From contig JAVIAB010000008.1 in assembly GCA_032433765.1 (NCBI GenBank), positions 44,876,606 through 44,940,605 of the forward strand: a stretch of 64,000 nucleotides of DNA. Reading direction: 5' to 3'. Of this stretch, positions 32,901-44,165 are shown one piece after another; position 1 is the stretch's first letter; each line of letters starts with the position of its first letter. The notes beneath the pieces are model-generated. The model was not told the DNA's origin. It ran no database searches and saw nothing but the letters and a program-made list of their open reading frames with translations. The position numbers and the translations under genes were made by a program. Source of the DNA: Megaustenia siamemsis. Its lineage: Eukaryota; Mollusca; Gastropoda; Stylommatophora; Ariophantidae.

Positions 32901-33420
32901 TGTTTGCAAGTTGGTTTGTTGGTTGGTTGGGTCTTTAGTTTGTTAGTTTGATCGTTAGTTAGTTTTTATTGGTACGTTAGTTGGTTTGCTAGTTGGTATT
33001 TTTGGTTAATTTGTTGAATGGTTTGATTGTTGATTTGCTAATTAGTTAGTTGGATGGTTTGCTATTTGGTTTGTTGGTTGTTTGGTTTGCTAAGTGGTTT
33101 GATGATTAGTTTGCTTATTGATTTGTTGTTTACTTTGCTATTTGGTTTCTTGGTTAGTTTATTTATTGTTTTGTTGGTTAGTTGGTTTGCTAGTTGGTTT
33201 GTTGGTTGGTTAGTTTACTAGTTGACTTGTTGGTTCATTGGATGGATGGTTGGTTTTGTGTTTGTTTGGTTGGTTTGCTATTTGGTTTGTTGGTTGTTTG
33301 GTTCGCTAGTTGTTTTGTTGGTTTGCTACTTGATTTATTGGTCGGTTTGCTAGTTGGTTTGTTAGTGGATTGGTTTTGTAGTTAGCTTTTTACTTGGTTA
33401 GTTGATTTGTTATTTTTTTA
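29931..33420. repeat. 3.5-kb TTGGTTGGTTTG array
   Basis: A long array of 12-bp-based units, mainly TTGGTTGGTTTG and TTGATTGGTTTG, with the plus strand almost free of C. The left part (to about 30,900) is more degenerate; 31,850-32,160 is the most regular; the right end degrades again. Every long open frame within it encodes [12 protein letters not shown] on plus or TNQQ/TNKP on minus and is repeat-driven. GGTTGGTTTG motifs could form two-tetrad G-quadruplexes. Confidence 0.95.
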
Positions 33421-33445
33421 TTTGGTGAGATAGCTTAACGGGGAC

Positions 33446-33838
33446 ATGGCCTTGGAGGAACGAATTACAGAAGGGATAGATTGGGCAAAGACACATGAAA
33501 TGATTATAAGTAACACCTGGTTCAAACAACACCCTAGGCGACTATGGACATGGCAAAACCCAGACAAAAAAGTACAAAGTCAAATTGAGTTTATACTGGT
33601 ACACAACAGATTCAGGAATAGGCTAACATCTGTTAAAACCAAGCCAGGAGCAGATTGCAATTGTGACCATGTACCAGTAGTTGGAAAGATGAAAATAAAA
33701 CTACGGAAGGAACAGAAATCCCCAAGAAATATGAAATTAGAACTTGATATGCTTAGAGTAGATAAACAGATGAGTGATAAGTACAGTTCGATAGTACACA
33801 AAAGATATAATGCTATTGAAAAAATACAGAACATTTAG
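33446..33838 (+). pseudogene. LINE-A endonuclease C-terminal half
   Basis: A 130-codon frame with ISNTWFKQHPRRLWTWQNPD (N-T-W-F, then the W-T-W strand), QIEFILVHNRF in place of the usual QIDYIL, and the catalytic CDHVPVVGKM (SDH motif, S changed to C). These are the last three motifs of the APE-type endonuclease that nicks target DNA. The N-terminal catalytic residues are missing. A stop follows at 33,836, after which the linker continues in another frame. Confidence 0.82.
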
Positions 33839-34284
33839 AATCAGTGGGAAATGCTTAAACAATCGATTCAACAAACATCTAAAGGAGTAATACCAGTGAC
33901 TAAAAGAATCAACAAAAAGAAATGGATAACAGAAGAAATATTAGAACTAATGGACGAAAGACGAAAACATAAGAATAAAAAACGGAAATACAAAATATTA
34001 CACAAAGAGATCCAAAACAAATGCAGAGAAGCAAATGAAGGATGGTTAAAGTAGAGATGTGAAGAAATGGAAACAACAAAAGAAAGACTCAAAATCTATT
34101 CACAATCAGTTAAATGAATTAACAGGAAGAAAAGAAGTTAAAGTTTCAGGATGTCATCAAAGGAAAGAAATATAATGATGACACAGGAGAAAACAACGGA
34201 AAGATGGGCAAAATATATCAGTCAACTCTATGATATGAAAGACCAGAGCTAAACGATTCAAATAAAGAAACAGGACCACCAATA

Positions 34285-34991
34285 ATGCAGAGTGAAGTGG
34301 AGGACACAATTCAACAAACGAAAAGAGGCAAAGCTCCAGGTCCCGACAATATAACAATCGGAGAGATAAATACATTAGGAGAGATTGGACTACAAGTCAT
34401 AACAAAACTACTCAATGACATATATAACAGTGGACACATACCAGAAGATCAACTAAAATCTATCTTTGTAGCCATACCGAAGAAGTCAGGCGCTACTGAT
34501 TGTGAAGACCATCGCACTATTAGTCTCATGAGCCATATGACGAAAATATTACTAAGAACCATCATGAGACGTATAAGGAGCGAAATAAAACGAGAAAAGA
34601 ATGAGGAACAATGTGGATTTGTGGAAGGAAAGGGCACCAATAATGCAATGTACATCTTAAGACATTTATAGAAAGAGCTATAGAGGTAAAGAAAGATCTA
34701 TATATGAGCATTATATACTACGCAAAAGCATTTCACAAAGTAAAGCACGTGGAAATAATGAATATGCTGGAGAAATTAAACATTGATGGCAAGGATCTGC
34801 GAATCATAAAAAAAACATGTGCTGGCCACAAACAGCATGTCGGCTATGTTCTGTCACCGGATCTGTTTTCACTTTACAGCGAACATATTCTGAGTTCAAT
34901 ATTAGACAAAAAAATAATTGAAGTCAACGGTCACAAAATAAATAATTTGCGATATGCGGATGACAGTCTTAATAGCAGAGATAGAGAATGA
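34285..34991 (+). pseudogene. LINE-A reverse transcriptase, broken
   Basis: First frame (34,285-34,671): GKAPGPDNITIGEI, AIPKKSGATDCEDHRTISLM and QCGFVEGKGTNNA, which are RT motifs 0 to 2a. A stop and frameshift follow. The second frame (34,704-34,991) has YYAKAFHKVKH in place of the DYxKAFDKV motif A, so the catalytic Asp is lost. It has a deletion across motif B (VLSPDLFSLYSE remains), and then RYADD, motif C, intact. Loss of the motif A Asp alone would abolish polymerase activity. Confidence 0.85.
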
Positions 34992-35740
34992 ACTACAATG
35001 ATAGACATGATAGTAAACGAAAGCAACAAAAAAGGTCTCAGTCTGAATAGTAAGAAAACAGAACTGATGGTCATATCAAAGAAACAATCATGACCATCTT
35101 GCAGCATAAAAAATAAACAGGACAAATCTGAAACAAGTTCAACGCGTCACATACTTGGGCACAATAATAACAACGGATGGAAGATGCAGCACAGAAATAA
35201 AAAAGCAGAATAGCTCAGTCCAAAATAGCATTTCAGAAAACGAAAAATATCTTATGCAACAAATCTATGTCAATAGAAATGAGAAAGATAGTTCATCGGT
35301 GCTATATAGAACCAATTCTGACTTATGGAAAGAATCATGGACAGTAGACAAAGAAATGGAACGACGATTAGAGGCTATAGAGTTGGGATTTCTCAGAAGA
35401 ATGTTGAAAGTTCCCTGGACAACTAAAAAGACCAATGGGGGAATTCTCAAAGAGGCCAACACAAAAAGGGAGCTCCTAAAAAACATCAGAAAGAAACAAT
35501 AAATATTTTTCGGGCACATCATGAGAAGAGGGAGGTTGGAATACTTTGATACAACTAGCAAAATAAAAGGAAAGAGAGATTGCAAACGACAAAGAGAGAA
35601 AATACTGGATAGCTTGGTATCATGGCATGGAAAACGATCAACAACAGTACTGATACGATGCACTTTTGGATAGAAGATTGTGGAAGAACATGATCACCTA
35701 CGCCAACCGGTATGGACCACGATGATAATGATAAGAATAC

Positions 35741-36625
35741 TTCAAAATGAAGCATCGCTGCAATGACGACCATTACCATATCTGCTTCTCTCTCTTTTCC
35801 CAATCGTTAATGTAACATCTGTTCAGTGATTGTTCCCGTTGTCTGCTGGTTATGCAATATCCGTTCACAACCCATTCTTTCAAAATTCTGATATGGAAAC
35901 TTTTTTTTTTCATTTAAAAAATGATATCAAATCATCCATTCTTATCCTACCTTACGTACCCCTGAAATGGGCTGGTCGACCTGTTTGATATTATGAACCA
36001 CCTTGTCTCTAAAGCTGTCCTGTTCCCTATCCCGCCATTTTTATATCAGTGCTCAAGCATTGACGTTTCGAAGTTTGTTTTTATATTATTTATTGATTTA
36101 GAGTAGTTCTTTCCTAGAACATGTATTATTTTGTATCAGATGAAGGCTGTTACCGAAAAGCAGTAGTTTGCTTCGTCTCTCCACTAGATTTTCTGCTTGA
36201 TACCAGTACATGTTTATTTTATAAGTTATCGCTTAGGCTAATCGTTTTCCACGTATTGTTCATAGGTATCACTGAAAATAATTTAAGAATTCTTTTGTGG
36301 GAAGGAGAAGTGAAGAAGAAGAGAATTTAAGATGGAGAGGCACACCTGGATACAAGACACAAGAAACGCCCAGTATTGGCGTCAGCTGTTACCATTACAA
36401 CAGAAAGGCAATAAACTGAGCTGTGTGCTTGTAAACAGACAAGGTGAATCAGTAAAACTGAGGAGCAGAGGGATGGCTCAGACAAAAATGGATTCAGGGA
36501 GTGATGAATTAAGGTCATAAACATCACACAAGGTAGTTTGGTTACACAGGAGTGTCGTACATCATTCATGGTGGATGACGATAAAGTCAAGACTGAGCCA
36601 GAGTTGTTGGTGTTTGGCACTGAAA
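35741..36625. other. No recognised gene
   Basis: Contains a T run (35,903-35,911) and, at about 36,137-36,165, CAGATGAAGGCTGTTACCGA followed by AAAGC, a faint echo of the PLE-type motif. Just before the 35-bp array a frame reads ELLVFGTEIQRVKHIDRYRY, which resembles a LINE post-RT segment and overlaps the first array unit. Confidence 0.4.
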
Positions 36626-37435
36626 TACAGAGAGTGAAACACATTGATAGATATAGATATTACAGAGAGTGAAACACATTGATAGATATAGATATTACAG
36701 AGAGTGAAACACATTGATAGATATAGATATTACAGAGAGTGAAACAGATTGATAGATATAGATATTATAGAGAGTGAAACACATTGATAGATATAGATAT
36801 TATAGAGAGTGAAACACATTGATAGATATAGATATTACAGAGAGTGAAACAGATTGATAGATATAGATATTATAGAGAGTGAAACACATTGATAGATATA
36901 GATATTACAGAGAGTGAAACAGATTGATAGATATAGATATTACAGAGAGTGAAACAGATTGATAGATATAGATATTACAGAAAGTGAAACAGATTGATAG
37001 ATATAGATATTACAGAGAGTGAAACAGATTGATAGATATAGATATTACAGAGAGTGAAACAGATTGATAGATATAGATATTACAGAGAGTGAAACAGATT
37101 GATAGATATAGATATTACAGAGAGTGAAACAGATTGATAGATATAGATATTACAGAGAGTGAAACAGATTGATAGATATAGATATTACAGAGAGTGAAAC
37201 AGATTGATAGATATAGATATTACAGAGAGTGAAACACATTGATAGACATAGATATTACAGAGAGTGAAACAGATTGATAGATATAGATATTACAGAGAGT
37301 GAAACAGATTGATAGATATAGATATTACAGAGAGTGAAACACATTGATAGACATAGATATTACAGAGAGTGAAACAGATTGATAGATATAGAAATATTGT
37401 GTAAAACATATTGATAAATACAGAAATGCAGCGTG
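36626..37435. repeat. 35-bp minisatellite, GAGAGTGAAACAGATTGATA core
   Basis: About 22 regular units with a 35-bp period, with two main variants (AAACACATTG and AAACAGATTG). The end near 37,395-37,435 is degenerate. Unit remnants continue to 37,850 on the far side of a SINE-2 insertion. Confidence 0.95.
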
Positions 37436-37449
37436 AAACAGATTTATAG

Positions 37450-37767
37450 TGGGACTGGTTGGTCTCGAGGCAAGACGCCGGCCTCGAGACAGAGAGGTTG
37501 TGGGTTCAAATTCCGGCTGCACCACTTTGGATTTTTATTTATGATTTCTCTCTGTGGCAACCACCGTTGGTCTCAGCAACGAGACCCGGTTTGAAACTTC
37601 AATTACTCGTGGACGGAAAAAAAATATGAGTATCTCTGAAGACCAAGTTGTCTGCCTGTGTGGTGAGGGACCCATGTGCACACGGCTGCCAGGGAAAAAC
37701 GGATTAACACGTAAACTTCAGTTCCTAGTCTCTAGGGACATCGTCAGAAGTAAAAGCTGGCGAACGT
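37450..37767 (+). mobile_element. SINE-2 copy inserted in minisatellite, 14-bp TSD
   Basis: Complete plus-strand SINE-2 from TGGGACTGGTTGGTCTCGAG; box B is GGTTCAAATTCC near 37,502, and the body signatures of the family are present. It is flanked by AAACAGATTTATAG (37,436-37,449) and AAACAGATTGATAG (37,768-37,781). One mismatch separates the duplicates, and both derive from the 35-bp unit. Confidence 0.92.
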
Positions 37768-37910
37768 AAAACAGATTGATAGACATAGAAATGCAGTGTC
37801 AGACATATTGATAAATATAGAAATACAGACAAAAAGGAAGGAAATATGACAGATAATGAAGACAATTTAGAGTGAGAAACATAGAGAAGGTCTTGACAAA
37901 AGACATGGGT

Positions 37911-40398
37911 ATGAAAAGTGTTGTGAGAATACTGAGACGAAGAAAGTGTTGAGGAAAGACAGAGATGGAGAAAGTGTTGAAAAAAGACAGAGATGGAGAA
38001 AGTGTTGAAAACATACAGAGATGGAGAAAGTGTTGTGAGAATACTGAGATGGAGAAAGTGTTGAAAAAGACAGAGATGGAGAAAGTGTTGAAAAAATATA
38101 TAGACATGAAAAGTGTTGTGAGAATACTGAGACGGAGGAAGTGTTGAGAGAAGACAGAGATGGAGAAAGTGTTGAAAAAAGACAGAGATGTAGAAAGTGT
38201 TGAGGAAAGACGGAGATGGAGAGAGTGTTGAGGAAAGACAAAGATGGAGAAAGTATTGAGGAAAGACAGAGATGGAGAAAGTGTTGAGGAAAAAAACAGA
38301 GAATGAGAAAATGTTGAGGAAAGACAGAGGTGGAGAAAGTGTTGAGGAAAGACAGAGATGGAGAAAGTGTTGAGGAAAGACAAAGATGGAGAAAGTGTTG
38401 AGGAAAGACAAAGATGGAGAAAGTGTTGAGGAAAGACAGAGATGGAGAAAGTGTTGAGAAAAAAACAGAGATGGAGAAGGTATTGAGGAAAGACAGAGAT
38501 GGAGAAAGTGTTGAGAAAAGACAAAGATGGAGAAAGTGTTGAGGAAAGACAGAGATGGAGAAAGTGTTGAGAAAAAAACAGAGATGGAGAAGGTATTGAG
38601 GAAAGACAGAGATGGAGAAAGTGTTGAGAAAAGACAAAGATGGAGAAAGTGTTGAGAAAAAAACAGAGATGGAGAAAGTATTGAGGAAAGACAGAGATAA
38701 AGAAAGTGTTGAGAAAAGACAGAGATGGGGAAAGTGTTGAGGAAAGACAGAGATAGAGAAGGTGTTGAGGAAAGACAGAGATGGGGAAAGTGTTGAGGAA
38801 AGACAAAGATGGAGAAAGTGTTGAGGAAAGACAAAGATGGGGAAAGTGTTGAGGAAAGACGGAGATGGAGAGAGTGTTGAGGAAAGACAGAGATGGGGAA
38901 AGTGTTGAGGAAAGACAGAGATGGGGAAAGTGTTGAGGAAAGACAAAGAAGGAGAAAGTGTTGAGAAAAGACAAAGATGGAGAAAGTGTTGAGGAAAGAC
39001 AAAGATGGAGAAAGTGTTGAGGAAAGACAAAGATGGAAAAAGTGTTGAGGAAAGACAGAGGTGGAGAAAGTGTTGAGGAAAGACAAAGATGGAGAAAGTG
39101 TTGAGGAAAGACAAAGATGGAGAAAGTGTTGAGGAAAGACAAAGATGGAGAAAGTGTTGAGGAAAGACAAAGATGGAGAAAGTGTTGAGAAAAAAACAGA
39201 GATGGAGAAAGTATTGAGGAAAGACAGAGATAAAGAAAGTGTTGAGAAAAGACAGAGATGGGGAAAGTGTTGAGGAAAGACAGAGATAGAGAAGGTGTTG
39301 AGGAAAGACAGAGATGGGGAAAGTGTTGAGGAAAGACAGAGATAGAGAAGGTGTTGAGGAAAGACAGAGATGGGGAAAGTGTTGAGGAAAGACAAAGATG
39401 GAGAAAGTGTTGAGGAAAGACAAAGATGGGGAAAGTGTTGAGGAAAGACGGAGATGGAGAGAGTGTTGAGGAAAGACAAAGAAGGAGAAAGTGTTGAGAA
39501 AAAAACAGAGATGGAGAAAGTATTGAGGAAAGACAGAGATAAAGAAAGTGTTGAGAAAAGACAGAGATGGGGAAAGTGTTGAGGAAAGACAGAGATAGAG
39601 AAGGTGTTGAGGAAAGACATAGATGTGGAAAGTGTTGAGGAAAGACAAAGATGGAGAAAGTGTTGAGGAAAGACAAAGATGGAGAAAGTGTTGAGGAAAG
39701 ACAGGGATGGAGAAAGTGTTGAGGGAAGACAGAGATGGAGAAAGTGTTGTGAAAAAAAACAGAGATGGAGAAATTGTTGAGGGAAGACAAAGATAGAGAA
39801 AGTATTGAGGAAAGACAGAGATGGAGAAAGTGTTGAGGAAAGACAAAGATGGAGAAAGTGTTGTGAAAGACAGAGATGGAGAAACTGTTGAGGAAAGACA
39901 GAGATGGAGAAAGTGTTTAGAAAAAACAGAGATGGGGAAAGTGTTGAGGAAAAACGGAGATGGAGAAAGTGTTGAGGAAAGACAAAGATGGAGAAAGTGT
40001 TGAGGAAAGACAAAGATGGAGAAACTGTTGAGGAAAGACAGAGGTGGAGAAAGTGTTGAGGAAAGACAAAGATGGAGAAAGTGTTGAGGAAAGACAAAGA
40101 TGGAGAAAGTGTTGAGGAAAGACAAAGATGGAGAAAGTGTTGAGGAAAGACAGAGATAAAGAAAGTGTTGAGAAAAGACAGAGATGGGGAAAGTGTTGAG
40201 GAAACACAGAGATAGAGAAGGTGTTGAGGAAAGACAGAGATGGGGAAAGTGTTGAGGAAAGACAAAGATGGAGAAAGTGTTGAGAAAAAAACAGAGATGG
40301 AGAAAGTATTGAGGAAAGACAGAGATGGAGAAAGTGTTGAGAAAAGACAGAGATGGGGAAAGTGTTGAGAAAAAAAAAACAGATTGAGAAAGTGTTGA
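37911..40398. repeat. 28-bp minisatellite, GATGGAGAAAGTGTTGAGGA core
   Basis: About 2.5 kb of 28-bp units (GAGGAAAGACAAAGATGG then AGAAAGTGTT), with frequent small variants such as GAGAAAAAAACAG. Higher-order blocks of about 180-250 bp recur (for example the AAAAACAGAGATGG...GATAAAGAAAGTG series near 38,640, 39,190, 39,500 and 40,150). All three minus-strand frames are open for hundreds of codons because the unit has no minus-strand stop in any phase. The predicted product is a repetitive LNTFSISVFPQHFLHLCLSS-type polypeptide with no known domain. Confidence 0.95.
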
Positions 40399-40975
40399 GA
40401 GAAATGTTAAAAGACAGAAATTAACAGAGAAACATTAAGGACCGAGGCACAGATCAGCAGTGTTAAATAAGCAGCGAGAAGAAAAGTAAAAAAAAAGAGA
40501 GTCACAAAGAGAGACAGAACAAGAGTGACAAAATGATAGAAAAAAGAATAGAAGGTTTAAAGAGAGTCATAATGTAGAAAAAAAACACAGGAGAGGGGGA
40601 GAGGAAGAGGAAAAAAAATGAACGAAAGGTAGATAAAAAGCAACAGAGATTAGGAAGTAGAAGAAAAGAAGTATTACATGGAGAGATATTAGACAGAAGA
40701 TTTAGAATGATACAGTAGCGTAGAATAGAGAAACACATTGAGACTGAGACAGACAAATGGAGAATAGACACACACAGATGGAGGTGAGGGTTTGGGGTGA
40801 GAATATATAATTACAAAAAGGAAAAAAAAAAAAAAAAAAAAAAAAAACATGAAGGATTGTCTAGTTTAAATGATTACACTGGATGTTACCTTCGACCTGA
40901 AAAGGTCACGTACAAGTCTCACGGCTGTTTTATTACATTTCAAAGTGGCATTTTAGTTGCATCTTGGAAATGCAA
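40399..40975. other. Purine-rich transition and poly-A tract
   Basis: Purine-rich degenerate sequence follows the minisatellite to about 40,790. A run of about 24 A residues lies at 40,823-40,847. No gene is recognised. The poly-A could be a retroelement tail, but no element body is visible to its left. Confidence 0.5.
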
Positions 40976-41300
40976 GGGTAGAAGTAAAGTACGAGACTTG
41001 AATCGACGTCTTAGCACACGAGTTTTCATCCATATTTGCTCGGCCGCCTATCCAGAAGTGTTCGGAGACTTCTGGATAGTGTCGCTTCAAGCATCGAAAT
41101 TCCACAAGGCGAGGCGGCATTCCTAACCTTCCCAGAGTACTATCCTGGTAAACATTTCTACCAGCGGCTAGGTCAACCGCAGGGGTATTTTATTTCCAAC
41201 CAAGAGTACAACTCACACTGCTTCCAGGGGGAATTCGAACATGTGTTGTCCGAACGTCGGTAGTCTAGTCGGGTGGTTTCCTTCATTAGGCTACCGAGGA
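40976..41300 (-). mobile_element. SINE-3 copy
   Basis: Minus-strand SINE-3 with the head at the right (CCTCGGTAGCCTAATG read on minus near 41,285-41,299; box B GTTCGAATTCC near 41,231). The stem CTATCCAGAAGT/ACTTCTGGATAG lies at 41,048-41,059 and 41,068-41,079, perfectly paired with an 8-nt loop. A SINE-1 head starts 28 bp further right in the opposite direction. Confidence 0.9.
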
Positions 41301-41328
41301 CATTTAGCAGCATTTATGGAGATGTCCT

Positions 41329-41572
41329 GGAGCCGCGATAGCTCAGTGGTTAGTGGACTGGACTACAAAAGACAGGAGATCCAGTTCGATCTGATCGACG
41401 GCTTCCAGGTTCACCCAACCTTAAACGGGTACCTGATTCCCTTTCTGGGAGAGTAAATCAGAACGGGCGTAATACTGACCACATTACCCCAAAAATCATG
41501 TGTTGAAGGTCTGTAAGAATTATGGTCACTAACACAACTTTTCTTATACGGCTCTTAATTTTTTACTTATAC
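41329..41572 (+). mobile_element. SINE-1 copy, diverged
   Basis: Plus-strand SINE-1 from GGAGCCGCGATAGCTCAGTG. Box B has drifted (AGTTCGATCTG). Central ATTACCCCAAAAATCATGTG is intact. The 3' end is degraded (ATACGGCTCTTAATTTTTTA), with loss of the terminal hairpin. No TSD is evident. Confidence 0.85.
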
Positions 41573-41702
41573 AGATCTCCTCTAATCTCGTGGCACTCGC
41601 TCGCAAAATTGATGCAAACTTGACACCAATCACAAAACGTTTATTTTATTAGTTAAAGTCAATATATTTGTGTGAATGGTATTTTACTAGTTAATACTTG
41701 TA

Positions 41703-42690
41703 ATCATCATCATTCAGTGCCGTCTCTGCATCGAAGGTTTGCTATCATCTAGCGTCATTCTGCTCTGTCTCTTGCTTTGATGGTGCAGGTTAACATAGGC
41801 TGACTTGTTCATCTTTTGATGTCACTGGTTCACGTTAGTCTTGGTCTGCCTCTGCCTATGTTACCTTGTGTTTTCCTTTCCAAGATTACTTTTAATAGGC
41901 TGTTGTGTCTTTTAACATGCCCCAAAAATCTCATTTGTCTTGTATGAATTGTATTTAGTAGTTCTCTTTTCATTTTTAGTTGTTTTAAAACGTAGTTATT
42001 TTTCTTTTCTTTCCATCCATTTCTTTCTCTTCTTCTATATTTCCACATTTCAAAGGCTTCAATTTTCTATTCTATTTACTTGTCTAATGTCCATGTTTCT
42101 GCACCATACAGGAATTTTGAGAAAATATAACATTTTGTTACTCTTAGTTTTAGCCCTGGTGTTATTTATTTTGATGTTAGTATATTATTCATGGCATTAA
42201 AATTACTTTTTACCATTCCTGATCTTTTGTTTATTTCAATTTTATATTTTCCATCACTAGTTATAGTATGGCCAATGTAGTTGTAGTTCTGAACTGTCTC
42301 CAGGTCTACTCCTTCAATTTTGATATCCATTTGAATGTTTAGAGTAATTTCTTTGTTTATGATCATAGTTTTAGTTTTTTAGTTATTCATATCTATTCAA
42401 TATTTTTTTCTTTACTTTTTATGTATATTTCATTAAGTAATTGTTGTAGATGTTTAGGATTTTCTGCTAGTAATACAGTATCATCAGCATATATTAGATT
42501 ATTGATTATCTTTCCATTAATGTTTAGGCCTGGCATCTCAGTGATGTTTTTAAAGATTCGCTCAATGTATAGATTGAATAAACTTGGTGACAAAATACAT
42601 CCCTGTCTTACTCCTCTTTTTATATCAGTGGGTGTAAGGTTTTCTTTGTTCAAAACTTGTAGTAAAAGACCAAACATTAGCACTATTTCG
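41703..42690 (-). mobile_element. LINE-B copy with RT motifs
   Basis: A 1-kb minus-strand fragment from its ATC tail at 41,703. Frames, right to left in coordinates: 42,393-42,683 with IKRGVRQGCILSPSLFNLYI (RT motif B) and IYADDTVLLAENPKHLQQLL (motif C, YADD intact); 42,166-42,366 with YNYIGHTITSDGKYKIEINK; 41,830-42,048 with TRQMRFLGHVKRHNSLLK and RGRPRL. It is the least damaged LINE-B RT core in the window but is still split by stops and 5'-truncated near 42,700. Confidence 0.9.
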
Positions 42691-42704
42691 AATTTCTGTT
42701 AGTA

Positions 42705-43150
42705 CAAAATTATATTTTTAACAGCAAAAGTTATTACATTTTAAGATACAGCTTTTTCTAATCACTTTCAACAAGTAAACAGAATAAGCATGTGCATATC
42801 TTCCTGGAAAGACACCATGGATGTAATCAACTAAAGTAGCAGTGACAAACAGATGTGAACTAACAAAATGTTATAGCTATTACACTGCTATTCATAGTTT
42901 GGCTGAATCTATTCTGACGTTAATACATGCACGCTAGACAAGAAACAGCCACAATAAAAAAAGAAACAGCTATTAATAACGGCTGTAAAAATATGTTTTT
43001 GCAGAGGGATGTTCATATTTCTTTTGGCAAGCTAAATGATTAATGAAAATGAACTGAGTAGAAATATGCTGAAAGAAAGATAAACATTAGAGAGAGAGAG
43101 TCCAATTTGTTTGTGAACATTTTATAGAAGGTGAGACTTAAACCACATCT
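42705..43150. other. No recognised feature
   Basis: AT-rich sequence without a gene or a window-internal repeat. Confidence 0.5.
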
Positions 43151-43154
43151 AGGT

Positions 43155-44165
43155 AGGTAGTTGCGAGAGTTGTTACACTCCTTGGTGACAGGAGGTAGTT
43201 GCGAGAGTTGTTACACTCCTTGGTGACAGGAGGTAGTTGCGAGAGTTGTTACACTCTTTGGTGACAGGAGGTAGTTGCGAGAGTTGTTACACTCTTTGGT
43301 GACAGGAGGTGGTTGTGAGAGATGTTACACTCCTTGGTGACAGGAGGTAGTTGCGAGAGTTGTTACACTCCTTGGTGACAGGAGGTAGTTGCGAGAGTTG
43401 TTACACTCTTTGGTGACAGGAGGTAGTTGCGAGAGTTGTTACACTCCGTGGTAACAGGAGGTAGTTGTGAGAGATGTTACACTCCGTGGTAACAGGAGGT
43501 AGTTGCGAGAGTTGTTACACTCCGTGGTAACAGGAGGTAGTTGTGAGAGATGTTACACTCCGCGGTAACAAAAGGTAGTTGTGAGAGTTGTTACACTCCG
43601 CGGTAACAAAAGGTAGTTGTGAGAGTTGTTACACTCCGCGGTAACAAAAGGTAGTTGTGAGAGATGTTACACTCCGCGGTAACAAAAGGTAGTTGTGAGA
43701 GTTGTTACACTCCGCGGTAACAAAAGGTAGTTGTGAGAGTTGTTACACTCCGCGGTAACAAAAGGTAGTTGTGAGAGTTGTTACACTCCGCGGTAACAAA
43801 AGGTAGTTGTGAGAGTTGTTACACTCCGCGGTAACAAAAGGTAGTTGTGAGAGTTGTTACACTCCGCGGTAACAAAAGGTAGTTGTGAGAGTTGTTACAC
43901 TCCGCGGTAACAAAAGGTAGTTGTGAGAGTTGTTACACTCCGCGGTAACAAAAGGTAGTTGTGAGAGTTGTTACACTCCGCGGTAACAAAAGGTAGTTGT
44001 GAGAGTTGTTACACTCCGCGGTAACAAAAGGTAGTTGTGAGAGTTGTTACACTCCGTGGTAACAAAAGGTAGTTGTGAGAGTTGTTACACTCCGTGGTAA
44101 CAAAAGGTAGTTGTGAGAGTTGTTACACCCCGTGGTAACAAAAGGTAGTTGTGAGAGTTGTTACA
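43155..44165. repeat. 38-bp minisatellite, part 1 (GGTAGTTGTGAGAGTTGTTA)
   Basis: About 27 units of 38 bp. Variants are ordered: units with TCCTTGGTGACAGGA lie at the left, then CCGTGGTAACAGGA, then a central block with CCGCGGTAACAAAA, then CCGTGGTAACAAAA. The central units are nearly identical, each with a CCGCGG hexamer. The unit aligns at roughly two bases in three with the 38-bp unit of part 3, so both belong to one family. Confidence 0.95.

Larger units (their letters stand above)
33421..35740 (+). mobile_element. LINE-A, longest copy (EN to 3' end)
   Basis: A 2.3-kb plus-strand LINE lacking its 5' end; it begins directly after the GT-rich array. Order: the C-terminal half of an APE-type endonuclease, a basic linker (33,851-34,054), RT (34,285-34,991), the post-RT region (35,155-35,502) and the C-terminal RGRLEYFDTTSKIKGKRDC-type end, with a GATGATAATGAT tail at about 35,720-35,740. 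It has at least six frameshifts or stops. The family matches EN-RT LINEs often annotated as craniofacial-development-protein-2-like; its exact clade (RTE-like or other) is not decided here. Confidence 0.9.

Noticed and set aside
29931..33420. Internal telomeric sequence
   Set aside because: The units are TTGGTTGGTTTG and TTGATTGGTTTG. No TTAGGG or TTAGG run is present.
37725..40265. 846-, 752- and 663-codon minus-strand open frames
   Set aside because: All three are the same 28-bp minisatellite read in different phases; no stop occurs in any phase of the unit. They have no domain and no codon-level constraint.
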